Positions 1 to 12,592 of a stretch of DNA of 64,000 bases are shown here, piece by piece (within the stretch, counting starts at the first letter, position 1; each line of letters begins with the position of its first letter). The position numbers were made by a program, and so were the translations under genes. The notes under the pieces are model-generated. The model saw only the letters and a list, made by a program, of their open reading frames with translations. It had not been told where the DNA came from and searched no databases. This DNA is from Rhodamnia argentea (Eukaryota > Streptophyta > Magnoliopsida > Myrtales > Myrtaceae): assembly GCF_020921035.1 (NCBI RefSeq), contig NC_063151.1, forward strand, positions 34,788,934 through 34,852,933, written 5' to 3'.

Positions 1-1238
1 TCTCTAGCTGCAGTCCCACATGGGGGCTATTCGAACGAACGAGAGAGGCCTGGCCAAAGAATAATAGCAAAAAGCTGACTGGTGGATGGAGCATATCACG
101 CCTTATTAGGTCTCTTAAGCGAGATATGCAATAGTATAGATTAAATTCGTGGAATGTGATCGATGACAGAATGAATGACACACATGCAATAGAAAGGCAA
201 AAAGAGTCCCACGTGCTGTGGAAGGAGGGGGAACAAGCAGGAAGGAGCCTCTTCAAATTTAGAATTAATGGTGAATATTTTGTACTAAGTCTTAAAGTCA
301 AAACCCTAAAAATGCGTGGGAATCTGAGACGTGGGTTCGCGACGGATCCGGCGATGCTCTTGCTCTTTTGCTCCTATTTTTCTATCCTCGTCTTCTTCTT
401 TCTATTAATCCCCCTGCCAGCTAACAATCCCGATACAAAAGATTAATAATTCTCAAGCAATTCTCCATTCAATTCCTCCTCTCGTTCTTTTTTTTTTTTT
501 TTTTAACCCTCTTGTCTCGCATCGGTTTCGGAGCTATTTGGAGCATCCGATGTGATGTCTCCAATATGTATGTGTTGTCTGAAACAAAAAGACGTGGACC
601 TAAGTAACAAGTTTTAGGAAACATTAAGAACAATTATCTCATTAGTTTGAAGTGGACAGTACTACATTGGTTGCTTGTTGTCCAAGGACTCGTGTTAGAA
701 GCACCGTCGATTATGAAAGTTTAAGCCGAGCTTCACAAACTCTAGATAGAAAAAAGTAGTTCTCGAGTGGCAATTATGTGTCATTGTCCTAGCCCTAGAT
801 GACAAATTATTGGTTACCGCATGTGCACATGTTAGAAAAGTTCAATTCTAAAAGAGGTTATTGTCCCGAACATAAAAATTACCGTCATTTGATTAAATCG
901 GCTCGCCATATGATATAAGTATTAGGGGAAATATCTCTTTTAGTCCGGTGAGGTCATATATACATAAGTCATTCTACTTGTTAAATACTTCAAATTTAAC
1001 AGACCAGACCAAAACAGAATGCTTAGGTTAAACTATAGCAGCTAATGTATCCTGGGGCTCTGTCTTAGAAGTGTTTCGCTGTTAGAGCTTAATGACACTT
1101 GGACATAATTACTCTGGCCCCTACATATATGCCCTCCACCTTCCATTAGCCGTCTCCATGCATACTCTCTCTTCCTCTTGAACTTTCAAACCCTAGCCCT
1201 AGCCACCAATCCGAGAACGTACTTGAGATTCCTCTCTG
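1..1238. other. Upstream region and 5' leader of the bHLH gene
   Basis: No gene is supported here. A short open frame at 156-446 starts on GTG and has no recognisable content. A poly-T run lies near 489-504. The last 100 bases are pyrimidine-rich and contain a telo-box-like 'aaaccctagccctagcc' just before the ATG at 1239, as expected of a plant leader. Confidence 0.5.
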
Positions 1239-2858
1239 ATGGATCTCATCGACTCACGCCTCGGATTGCTTCAACCTCCGAATTTGTACAGCGATGACGG
1301 CAACAACAACAGCAACAACAAAGAGACTCCTCCGCAACTCTCAGATCTCTCTTCACAGGGCTCTTATGGATATGATGAGTACCAGAAGTTAGGGTTTGAG
1401 GAAGAAGACAACTTGGAGAGGACCACTACTCTAATGTCCAAGAACTTCCCTCCTGGTACTTGTGGTCCGTCAACGGATGCCCTCAAGTTTCGAGCAATGG
1501 ACAATAGACGTGAAGGTGTTTATCATCAACCTCTCATTAATTTCAAGAGCAATAGTAGGTGTGAAAATTTCAGGCAAGCCAGTGGGTCTTTACTCAGCTT
1601 CCAACAGAGCCAAACGGTTGACCTGAATAACAGTGACTGCTTTGTGTGGAAAGATGATGGTATCATGAGCAATTACAACTATCACAACTTAAAGCAGATC
1701 GGTCCAAAGAGCAGCTCAGATCACCCGCGGACCGTAGAAGATATGAACTGCTATCAGTCCACTAGCACTTATGTCCCCATGGTTCATAACGCTGTCGTGA
1801 AATACGGAAACAGTTCAAGTAATTGGCTGTACTCAGAAGCCACGGCTGTCGCAGACAGCTCCCAGGAGTCCGGAGTGCAAGAAGCAGGGTTTCCCAAGCG
1901 TGCTTACATGGTATCCATGAACGCCGTTATCTTAATTTGATGGGTGTCCTTGAATCAGCTCTCTTCTTTGAGTTAACGCATTTGTTGCTTATCCTTGGTT
2001 AAGTTACATGACTGACATTCTTGTCTAGTCATCGTTAATCCATGAATTGCATCCATCATCGTTATATGATGAGATGAATATCGCTGACCATAGTTCTCTG
2101 GTACATATATATGTCGTTTTGTGCGATTGAGGTCATGACGTGACTGAATGACTTCTTATAGGGAGAGAGCGCGCAAGCTTCAAAGAAGCAATGCACGAGC
2201 GCCTCCAAGAGCTCATCAAAGTCCAAGTCGCCTTCATCAACAAAAGATCCGCAGAGTGTTGCCGCAAAGGTTGATTGATGTGCTTCCATCACACCATATA
2301 AAAATTTCATTTGTATTCATTTGTTTTTCTATGATTTGGAAATTCTGCAAGAAGGGTCGAATGATCTTAAGAGTTGTGTTTTGCACGCAGAACCGGCGAG
2401 AAAGGATCAGCGAGCGACTCAAGGTACTGCAGGATTTGGTTCCAAATGGTAATAAGGTTGGTCTTCTTCTTCTTCTCTGTTTTTTTTTTTTTTCCTTCTT
2501 CCTCATCTGTTTCTAGTGGAATGAAAAATTGGCATTTCTTATTCATTTTTGTAGAATCTGAACATGTGCAGGTTGACCTGGTAACCATGTTAGAGAAAGC
2601 TATCAGTTATGTCAAGTTTCTCCAGTTGCAAGTGAAGGTGAATTTTCCGCACCACAATTCGTATAATCAACAACCTTCAGAAAGAAACTACCACAAAAAA
2701 CCCAAGTTTTGAAAGTATGTTCTCTCTATGTGCAGGTGTTGGCAACGGATGAATTTTGGCCAGCGCAAGGTGGGAAGGCTCCTGATATCTCCCAAGTGAA
2801 GGAAGCCATTGATGCCATCCTATCCTCTCAGAGAGACAGAAGCTCAAGCTCCAAGTGA
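1239..2858 (+). CDS. RHD6: bHLH transcription factor, RHD6/RSL1 type (subfamily VIIIc)
   Basis: Five exons: 1239-1910, 2162-2269, 2391-2456, 2572-2637 and 2736-2858, all with GT..AG introns and all joined in phase 0, giving about 344 residues. Exon 1 encodes a low-complexity Asn/Ser-rich N-terminal region. Exon 2 is Lys/Ser-rich and ends with TKDPQSVAAK. Exon 3 supplies the basic region and first helix (NRRERISERLKVLQDLVP), exon 4 the second helix (VDLVTMLEKAISYVKFLQLQ) and exon 5 the class-specific tail (DEFWPAQGGKAPDIS). The H-E-R DNA-contact pattern is changed to N-R-R-E-R, which is usual in this subfamily and still E-box competent. In Arabidopsis, RHD6 and RSL1 start root-hair development as nuclear dimers. 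The tail matches RHD6/RSL1 better than the class II RSL2-5 proteins. Which of the two paralogues it represents cannot be decided, so the symbol is a family label. Confidence 0.93.
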
Positions 2859-4113
2859 TGATGATGGACTTCGAGGCAAAGTAACAAATGTAGTCAAGTG
2901 TAGAAAAAAGTAATAATGATAATGATAATGATAATGATCATCATAGCAACAGCTCTCCTCTACAGTTCTCTTCAAGGAAAAGGAAAAAGAAGGATAAAGT
3001 TATAATTTGCAGGTGTTTCTGAGAAATAGTGCAGCTTCAATAGCAGCAGTGTGAAGTTAGGACTGAACATTTGTGCTTTGTTTGATCTTTGACACAATGT
3101 TCTGTCGAATGATCCGACGTTTGTAACCCGTCTACTTATGAGCGTTTCCGACTACTTTTGTTGTATCTTCAAAGCACTTCATCAAGCTAATACAAGATGA
3201 TTAGTTCCTCATTTTACTTAGTTGCATGAGAGCCTTGATTAGCTCTGTGTCTCTGCTTTTCCATATAGTGAATTAGGAACGTGTAGAGGGTTCGCTTCGA
3301 TAAATGAAACCTGAAATGAAGCTAACAGTATTGTCAGTTAAATTTGACCACACGATTTCCCAATTAACGAGTATTTTATGCAAAACACACAATGATGATG
3401 TATGAATATACGGTTGAGATTGTAACTTCAGGGAAGCATTTTTCAAACTAAAAACCTTTCTATTCTAGTGCGAAAATGGCTATGCAACAGGTGAAAATGG
3501 AGAGAGAGAGACTTGGGTGCACGTGGACACCGAATATTATAGTAACAAACAAAATTTAGGCCTACTCAGTTACGAGAATAGCTTTCTTGCCTTCTTCAGC
3601 ATTGAAAAAAGAAAAAAAAAAGTGAAAAAGACAGAAGTACCATTGAGTTTTTTTTTTTTGGTCGAAAAAGTAACATTGAGTTGAGTTTGCAGTCCTAAAC
3701 CCTAATTAATGAACATGTTTAGCAGCGAGGGGTTGATCTATTTAGTAAGCCAAGCTAGAATGTTGTTCAGGCTTCCGTTTTCTTGAACAAATTTCGTAAA
3801 AACAAAGCAATCGATGTCTTAGAAAACTTATATCCTAGGAATGATCGCAAACTTCAAAACAGGGACATGAGTTAAACAAATTATAGTGTTTCGAGCTGTG
3901 CACGAACCACAAAACTTCTTCCTCGGAAGTGTTGCACCACCTAAATTTTATTACTATTATTCCCTAATCGATTAACAAATGAGGTTCGCAAACTCGCACG
4001 CAAAGCAAATTCTCGATTAGAAGGAAATGCTTCCTTCAAACGGGTGTCCAAAAGACATTCCGAGCTCGCGATTTGTTATATAAAAAGGCCAAAGACATTC
4101 TTATCGTGCAATG

Positions 4114-4116
<3 letters not shown>
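2859..4116. other. 3' UTR of the bHLH gene and empty intergenic sequence
   Basis: The first few hundred bases are probably the 3' UTR, including a short 'aatgat' tandem run near 2913-2937. The rest is AT-rich and I see no gene in it. Confidence 0.5.

Positions 4117-4181
<65 letters not shown>
4117..4181. repeat. (TA)n microsatellite
   Basis: An uninterrupted run of about 32 TA units. It produces a spurious Tyr-Ile repeat open frame at 4044-4301, which is not a gene. Such tracts are highly variable in length and prone to assembly error. Confidence 0.97.
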
Positions 4182-4187
<6 letters not shown>

Positions 4188-7100
4188 TTGGATAATCCCC
4201 ATAAGAAGCATGAAAACATGATTTCGAAACTCGTAAAACCCTTTCAATGCTTAAGCTCGTGCGATGTATTCAAGATGCGCGCACAAATTTACGATTGTTG
4301 AAGATTTAACTAACTGTATAGATCCCACTAGACTCGACAATTATGAAAGGGAAAAATAATGTGAATGCTTTCTAAGTTCCACATTAGTATCAACTATCAG
4401 CTACATGCATTCAATTTCAATCTAAAATGTGAAAGTACCCATTGATCTCGATTTTGGCATGGTCGAAAGAGTTCATCCGACCGATGGTGTTGTTTCAATC
4501 CCACCTTCAGTGTTGGATTTGGATCCATCCACGCGAACCACTTCCCCGGATGTAGCTGTGGGAATCATACTGCACCCCCACCGGACATTTACCCGGATGC
4601 AATCGGCGTAAGTAAGGGTAGAGCCGATTCTCTCTGCTATTAAAAAAGAAATTTCTTCACCTATAACTTTTGTCAATTCGTTCAATTAAAATCATAAGAT
4701 ATCTTGAATCAATTTTTGCACGCTAAGTTAATAAATTCATCTAATTGGGGCATCAATTGATGATTTCCTAAGTTTATTAATGTGCCCTTAAAAGAGTTTC
4801 TCTTTTCCATATTTTTTGGCGATACTAAAGAGCACCGTCAATTGATAATTTCCACAGCCAGAAGAGTTTTCTAAGGACAAAACAGGTCAGGACAATCACC
4901 GATGACGTTCCAGGTTCCAATCTTTGACGATTGATTGTCAATACAATAGTGCGAAATATTTGATGGACGTCCATCCAGACGAACAAGCAATTCGTACTTG
5001 ATGAGATTTATGATCGTAGTTGGCACTGAAAGATTAGATCGGAAGGAGGAAATATTGACCCAAGACAGCATTTTTAACTCGGTTTTGCCTGGAGAGGGAC
5101 AACTGGGCAGGTGTGTGGGGGGGTTCATTTAATGAATCACATGCTCAATCACATGTCCAATTCCCTATTATCCGGAATACATTCCCAAAGTATGCAAATT
5201 AAATGAACCAACTGAAGATGCACATTATTTAACTAACCGCAATAGGTGAAGGTGATGTTCACACCATACCCTACCCATATTGTGTACATAAGCAGGTGTA
5301 TATTTGCCGACACGGCCATATTTGTAGGATATGATACGAGATCGTCTGTTTATCAATTTGCTTATGAGATGGGTTTTTGTTCTCGTGTCGATGGCATTTC
5401 GGGTCGGGTGATATTTGGAATCGCTTTCCTATACCTCGCCAAGTGGGTGTGATTCCCGACGCTGCTCGAAGGTATGAAAGTTTTGATGACAAATTTGTTG
5501 ATGCGCGATGAGGTGGCTCCAAGAAGCTTTAAGTCGAGGCAAGAGTTTTGACGACTTATACTTCTCGAGACGTAATTAAGGCTTCAAGCCCTTTATATTA
5601 GTTCGAGAACCCTTTGTAAGGATATGTGAAGGCGCATTCTCGAGTCAGACACATGGGTCTTGCGAGGAGCTATACTGAGCTGATTTATACGGATCAATGA
5701 AACCCTAATCAAGATCAAGTTGTGTGACTAGACCCACACAACGCATGTCAAAGATGATTGAGATAAAGGTTTCCTATCCCGCCATAGCTAGCTTAGCTCA
5801 CCCGCATTTATGTTTTTCTATACGTATTTTTGCCTCCTATGGAATGATGGGTATGCTACTATGAATACACAGAGGAAAAATTCATTACAAGATTAGTTTT
5901 GGTCAACGCTGTAGTATTGTAGTTCTTTGACCTGATTTGTTTAAATTTGACCCTTGATTTCAGCTGTCTCCTGTTGGGAACTCCATGTCCATGCAATGCA
6001 AGGTCATTTGACAACTAATGAGAGGGGCAATGTCTGTCTTAAACAGCCCAAACCAGTTGAGAATTTTCTTGGTCCCCCAACCCCCAAAAATAACAAATTG
6101 GGTTTACTTTGGATTTGTTAATTGGCCAATGATTAGATGCTTGTACCGCCTTGCCAGGACAAGATAAGATCTGACATTAATCACACGCCAAACAAGCCTT
6201 ACTTGTCAAAAACGCAACTCAAACAAATACTTGGCCATCCAATGTTCGCAACAGGAAAGAAAAAAATCTTCCAATTGATCCAAGGTTAAAGAGGTTAAAT
6301 TGACCCATGTAACCGAATAGACCTAATATGGTAGAATTAGTGGGCCTACGAACATCTACTACTGTATATACGCTTTTTTACTTGTAATTGAGTGATGTAA
6401 CGAAGGGTATGAAGTACTAATTACAGTGGAATCATTTACTGTAAATAATCCTAATTTAATGGCGAACCAAGATAACAACCTAGCATCTCAATTTCTTTTT
6501 TTTTTTTTTACGTTTTACTTCGTTGTGATTGTGCTTCGAATCATAACACAAACAACATTTACATACTTAACCGCGCCTTTTTTTTTTTTTTTTTTTGGGT
6601 CAAAAGTAACATGTTATTTCATTCACTTCCTTGGGATACAAGAGAGAAATATCGCAATTCAACTGTAAAACAAAATACAACCTGGACAACGTCAAAGCAA
6701 AACAAACTCCATATAATAAGAGAAATTATCGGAGCAAGGTTATGAGTTACACACGCAAAGAGCACATTTATGATTTCTTCACACCATAATCGACGATTGA
6801 TCATTGAATCCGTCTTCGATAGCGAGCACGCACCGAGAACTCCATTTGAATTCGATACCAAAAATGGCTATGTAAAAGAAAGTTAACTCTCGACAAGCAG
6901 CATGATCAATCAACAAGTCATTAATTAAGGCTTGCAATGGATAATGTGGACTGACATTAGTTAAAGAGGGGACAATAAAAAGACTGTCGCATCACCACAA
7001 GGATTATCTTAAAAGGTCAATAATCGAACCTCCTTAATGTATTCCGAATAAATCGGGTCCAAAAGGGAATATATGCAAATTATTATGAAGAGGGTTCCAA

Positions 7101-8334
7101 TTATAACATTAATTTAGAGCCATAAGACAAGCTGTTCAGCACTTAAAGCGCACATGATGAGCGAGTAGGAGAGACCACATCCCACATGATGACAAATTGG
7201 GATAATTTTGAGGGTTATCATGTGACAGTGTGGGAATGGCAGAGTGGAACTTCTGTTAAATTTTTTTGATGATCTTAATATTAATGATTTGGAAAGTTTT
7301 GTATTTGGATTTTCCAGCTGTAGCGTGTGGCCTCAAGTGTAAGCTTGCGCACGTGTGATATACTTTAAATCTTGCGTGAAGAGAGAGCCAACCTGACGGA
7401 ACAACTCCATACATACATACATACATATTAACACCATTTACTGCATTTAAAGTCTAATTGTTTTTGTTAGCGATATATCAAGAATAAGAATTCTTGGCTG
7501 ATACATATATTCATACAATCTATGGAAATATATGATCATATTGTCTTCTCTAAGGCTGCATTAGGGGTGAGTAGACTGGATTGGACTGGTCGGGCTGGTC
7601 CGGTAGTTGCGGTAAAGACCTCGCGGGCCGTGGGGTCGCGATGATTCTATGAAACAAACGGTGCTTGTATTGTCTTTATTCACTCCATGTCCTTATAACT
7701 TGTGTCACTCCGATATTGACTCCCGATACTCGGTCATGTATTACTTCGTTCCTTAGCGAAGTCGAATATCACTTCGTCATCTTAGTCTGATTTCTTGCTT
7801 TCTCACTTCGAAGTCTAATTATTATTATTTTCTGCTTTGTACGGTCTTTGTTTGGCCACGTCAAATATATACATATACATGCATATCGAAGATGTTATCA
7901 CATCGCATTAGCAATTTTGCCACGTGTTTTATTGACTCTCTTTCTTTTTATAAAAGGAAAAATGTACATCCATACAATCTTAATTATATTTATAACTTTG
8001 GTAAGACGTGGGAAGCATTATAGGCATGGGGAGGTGCACAGACGACGCTACTCTTGATCGATCACATTTGAAGGGTACGTGGGAGTCTGAGCATGGACGC
8101 TCGAGCTCCATCGACGTCGGATCGATCGATATTAAATTCATCAAAGCACCGTCACGTCGTCGTCTGATTCAGATGCATGCAGCTTGTATGCAGATCGTGC
8201 CTGAGAAGATTGCGATCGATTCCGAGAGAGTTTACGTGTTCCATCGGCTCCAAGTCCTCCATGTAGTTGACGCATCTCTTGTTTAAACGATGACCAAAAT
8301 CGCGTTTCTCGTACATGCATGGAAGCATCATTCT
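4182..8334. other. Intergenic, no supported gene
   Basis: AT-rich sequence with scattered open frames of 60-92 codons (for example 4429-4611, 5246-5452, 8008-8286) that match nothing I recognise and have no clear splice partners. Poly-T runs occur at about 6496-6509 and 6580-6596. A (CATA)n stretch lies near 7409-7426. The stretch 8100-8280 holds several RY-like 'catgca' motifs but no convincing coding signal. Confidence 0.5.
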
Positions 8335-9034
8335 GAGAAAAATTTATCCAAAAAATTGCACTTTTGGTCGATTCAGTCTTAAACTTTTGAATTTGACTAA
8401 TTGAGTCCTAAAATTTTTAACACTTTGCCAATTGAGTCCATTCGATCTATTTTAACCGGAAATCGTTGACTTGGTTGGCAACAGTCCTATTTAACACGAC
8501 CAACGCCGGCCTGGATAATTTTAATAACGTTTTGATATATTTTTGATTCTTTTTCTTTCTTTTACTTTAAAGTGGTCGTCGAGGGCTGCCAACCGTCATA
8601 CGTGACATGAATAGCACCGACGTGGACATAATATTTTGATATTCTTCGATTCTTTTCTTTTACTTATTTTTCTTTTCTTTTCTTTTTTATTTCTTTAATG
8701 TGACTAACCCAAGCTCTCACCCGGATCTAGGCAAGGATACCTCGCCCAAAACCGGGTGAGGGCCATGCGACCCTTGCCGGCCAAATTTTTTTTAAAAAAA
8801 AGGAAAGAAAGTAAACAAAAATTTGAAATAAAATATTATAATATTATGAAAAATTATTCACATCATTGCCGACTATGCCACGTAGAACGGCCGGTGTCCA
8901 CGTCAACTATTTCCAGCCAAAATTGGTTAGATGGATTGAATTGCCATAAATGCAAAAAGTTTAAAACTTAATTGGAAAAACAACGTTTAAAACAAAATTG
9001 ACAAGAAGTTTAGGATTTTTTTGATAATTTTCTC
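8335..9034. repeat. MITE-like dispersed repeat, copy A
   Basis: The two ends are imperfect inverted repeats: the left starts 'gagaaaaatttatcc' and the reverse complement of the right starts 'gagaaaattatc'. Both continue inward into 'tcctaaac'-type blocks. The middle holds a GC-richer piece with 'gtcgagggctgcc' on one side and 'cccttgccggcc' on the other. The same plan recurs at 24.0, 37.1, 59.9 and 63.3 kb. No transposase is present, so it would be non-autonomous. The ends were placed by eye. Confidence 0.65.
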
Positions 9035-9840
9035 GCATTATTTCTCAACCTATTTTCGAAACTATAAGTAGAAGGCAAAAACCGCTAAGGGATGTTAGTA
9101 TCGAACACAAGCACTCTTTTTGTTATAACTTTGCAAAATATATAGATAATAGGAGCACGTACTTTCGAATGAGTTTAACATTATTATGCATGTATATGGC
9201 TTTGTGCTTAAAGCTCCGGGGTTTTAGCATTGAATAAAACTCAGATATCAAAAGCTAAAAGTGGAATTTAAAGTTACAAATCAAACTCAACCTAAATACT
9301 ACGAATTAGTTTGGAATCATTTCATATGCATTTTCTGGAATTCGAAATCATAACCCGCCTCCGGTATTTCTTTCCCCCTTGCCGACGAGAACTTCGCGGC
9401 TCGGTCGAGGAGCACAGCCGCGGTCGTTGAGCTGAAGGTTACGAGATTGGTTTACCAGCCCATCCTCGATCTCGGGATACTTTGGTTCATATGATTGTGT
9501 TGATACAGTTTATTTCTCTCTTTGCACCTATTAGGCTATTCATACTCTGAATCGCCAAACTTAAATTCCATCGTTATTATGTTGGTGATCTTGCACTTAA
9601 GTGTTGCAAACCCGACTTTGACTCTATCGCGATCTTAAAAGTTGGGCAAGTCTAAGATTCGAACGGGCAATCGGCTGTCCATGTTATCGGAAACCTTAAC
9701 GACACTTCATATTTCGTCACTGCATTTATCTGCTCGAACTCACCCACATGCTTGAAATTTAAGGTAGATTCTGCTCATTGGGGAGTTGGGATGTCCATGT
9801 GGAGTTTTAATGGTGGAGACAATATATATTCGGGAGAGGA

Positions 9841-10195
9841 GAAAATTGTCCAAAATGTCGTAAATTTATTTTTACGATGGACAATTAAGTCCTAAACTTT
9901 TTAATTATGTCAATTTAGTCCTAAACCTTTTGACGATTTTTCAATTTAGTCATAAATCGTTTGACAATTTTTCAATGTAGTCCTTTTGTCTGATTAACTC
10001 GATAATAAGCTGAGTACTAAATAAGTAAAACTACAAAATATTTAGGATTAAATTGATATGATTCAAAGGTTTATGACTAAATTGGCGAATCGTCAAAAGG
10101 TTTAGGACTAAATTGGCATAATTAAAAAGTTTATGATTCAATTGACTGCCATAAAATAGATCTATGGCTTTTTAGATAATTATTTTTGTAAGAGA
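9841..10195. repeat. Short palindromic MITE-like repeat
   Basis: The left half has repeated 'gtcctaaac' blocks, and the right half carries their reverse complements ('gtttaggactaaatt', 'gtttatgactaaatt'). The whole unit could therefore fold into a long hairpin. It resembles the ends of the larger elements in the window but lacks their GC-rich core. The 0.8 kb before it (9035-9840) has no supported gene. Confidence 0.6.
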
Positions 10196-12437
10196 AATAT
10201 GGAGCGAAGTAAGCCTTTTAAATAAATGCGTCATGCAGCTACGTGAGTCCCATGAAGAAACATTCGTGTCTTTGTCTGCTTCTCATGGACCTTGCACGGC
10301 CTTTCATGCTTTGCAAATTGACTGCAGAAACTGATCTTGACTAATCTTTTTCCTAATAAGCCAAGGGCGATCGTAATTATTATGAAGTTAATTAAATGAG
10401 GATGCTGTTTGTGTGTTGAGGAGTTGACTGTTAAAGAAGAGAAAGACAATTAGTATGTCCAACGGGCTGCAGCATAGTTGCATTGTGTTGTAGTAATTTT
10501 ATTGTCTTGTAATGGGCCGGTTAGGAAGAGGGTTAGTACCATAAAAAAAAAATTTAATTAGCACATTAGTGTCACATTTATCTCGAACTGGTGCACCCAT
10601 ATTACATTTACTCCAAACTGGCGCACTCGTGTCGCATTTATTCCAAACTATTTTTTATGTCGCAAAAAATTTGAAACGGATACACTCATGTCACATTTAT
10701 GGTAAATACGGATACACTCCCAAGGAAATCCTTAGACTTACCGTGATTTATGGTAAATACGGCACGTGTACATCAATTTGAGGTAGATATGTCACGGACG
10801 TACTAATTTAAGATTTTTTGTGGCACAAAAATTAATTTGTGGTAAATTTGCGCTGATTAGTTACTGCTGGTATGTGCGTGCCACACGAATCGAGATTAGT
10901 CGAGTGCTCAAATAGCTTTGGATACTCCATTGTAATTAACACGATCTGAGAAGTATTCGCTAGAACTCACGAAGGTTTTTGGGCTTGTCTGGAAAAGCCA
11001 TGGCACTTTTCTGGGCCACCAAAAGTTATGATTCTTGTTGAATGGCCCAACATGCCATAGCTCGGGCCTCATGGAGATGGACTGCAATTTTTATTTTATC
11101 TTCACAAAAGAATTATCGAACTTTTCAACAAAAAAAATAATTGACAAGCCAAATTTCCCAAGTGTCGATCAATTTCCTTAAGTAATTATTTGGTCGGTAA
11201 TAACTGAACTTAGATAAAACAAATAATCTTAAAATTTGGAGTAATGGGTGGCTGCGACAAATCCATCACTTCTTAGAAGTCTTCTTCTTGCTACGACAAT
11301 TCTAACTTATTTTTGTGCAAATTAATGATCACTTAACTTTGATAGAATTTGTAAGAGTATCGATATTTTATCTTTCTTTTAAATAAAAGGGAAAGATGCA
11401 CTCTACGTGGTAGTGGCTCTAAAAAATCATTTATCGATTTCTCCCCCATCTAACGATTTTGGTGATAAACCGGATCGCACGCTCCAATCTACGTTGGTTT
11501 TCAATTTTGTGGATCCTACGTGATGGAACTTGACCAACACGGACAAGAAGGACGTCATGGTCCCTCGTGACTCTGATAGTTTTGACAATTAGTAACAAAT
11601 TTTAGGGTTCAAGCGCGCTAATATCAAGTCTAATCAAAGACCATAACAAGCATTAAGTCACGTGGAAATGTGATTAAATAATCACGTATTTTATGCAATT
11701 TCGAATTTACTAGTATATTGATTGTAATTATCATTCGATTGCGGGCAATAGGAAAAAATCTCAAGCAAACTCTAGATTAAAAGAGAGAGCAATAAAGTGT
11801 TAATCCGATATCTATTTCAAAAAACAAACTAAGACTTACGTAAATGGAAAACTAATTAGCTCATTGCCCAACAAATAAAAGCATTAAGTTAAGACTTAAT
11901 TATCCCGTGGCATTAGCCACATAGGCCATGTCTAATAGTCGCGATAAAATTCAGGATGCGATAAGATTTATCTTATTCTATGTTTGATGTCCGCTCGAGA
12001 CATAATAATAAAGTTTGTCTATTTCTTAGAATCATTTATATCGATATGCCGTTTATATCAAATAATGAAAACGATACAAATGAGAACATATTCGATTTTA
12101 TCTTAAATAACAAATAAAAATATAACAAAGTGCGCATGACAACATTTCTAGAATAAAATTTCTCTTCTAAAAATGATTTTGGAATAGAGATTCGTTTGTT
12201 TACGCAGTTTTATTTTTCTAATTCTGAAGTATTTTTTGGCTTTAGAAATAATTTCAGACTCGCTTGAAAAAGTAAAAATTACCAGCAAAAGTAGAAAAAT
12301 CGATTTTTTCGCATGCTTTTGGATTCAGTCTTGATCTTGGATATCATCTGCTTGAATACGATATATGATTAAAATCAAACCTCCGTTAAAACGCGTGTCT
12401 GGAAACTAATAGAAGAATCCTCTTCCCCACACTCAGC
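10196..12437. other. Intergenic between repeats and eIF3i
   Basis: AT-rich sequence with no coding frame that I can support. It includes the periodic repeat listed separately at 10530-10860. The final 200 bases before the eIF3i ATG probably hold its promoter and leader. Confidence 0.5.
10530..10860. repeat. Degenerate periodic repeat
   Basis: A unit of about 30 bases recurs with drift: 'gtgtcacatttatctcgaac', 'attacatttactccaaactg', 'gtgtcgcatttattccaaac', then 'atgtcacatttatggtaaat'. Further 'ttatggtaaatacgg' copies follow. The unit boundaries are approximate. Confidence 0.6.
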
Positions 12438-12446
12438 TAGGGTTTT
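12438..12446 (+). promoter_or_regulatory. Telo-box (tagggtttt) upstream of eIF3i
   Basis: 'tagggtttt' lies about 150 bases before the ATG. This telo-box (AAACCCTA on the other strand) is typical of plant genes for ribosomal proteins and translation factors, which fits the downstream eIF3i gene. Its activity here is inferred. Confidence 0.55.
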
Positions 12447-12592
12447 CTCTACAGCAGAGCACGGACCGGAAGAGCAGAGACCAGCCGGCGGTGACGCGCC
12501 CCTCCGCCCGTCGGAAAATCCCCAAACCGAAGCTGCATTAGCCCTAGCCGAGCTTCTAAGAAGGAGGCGTTTCACCGATTCAATCGTCAACC

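Noticed and set aside
4044-4301. 85-codon open frame with Tyr-Ile repeat
   Set aside because: It is a translation of the (TA)n microsatellite and has no independent coding signal.
8008-8286. 92-codon open frame after an ATG-like start
   Set aside because: No homology I can recognise, no splice partners and ordinary intergenic composition.
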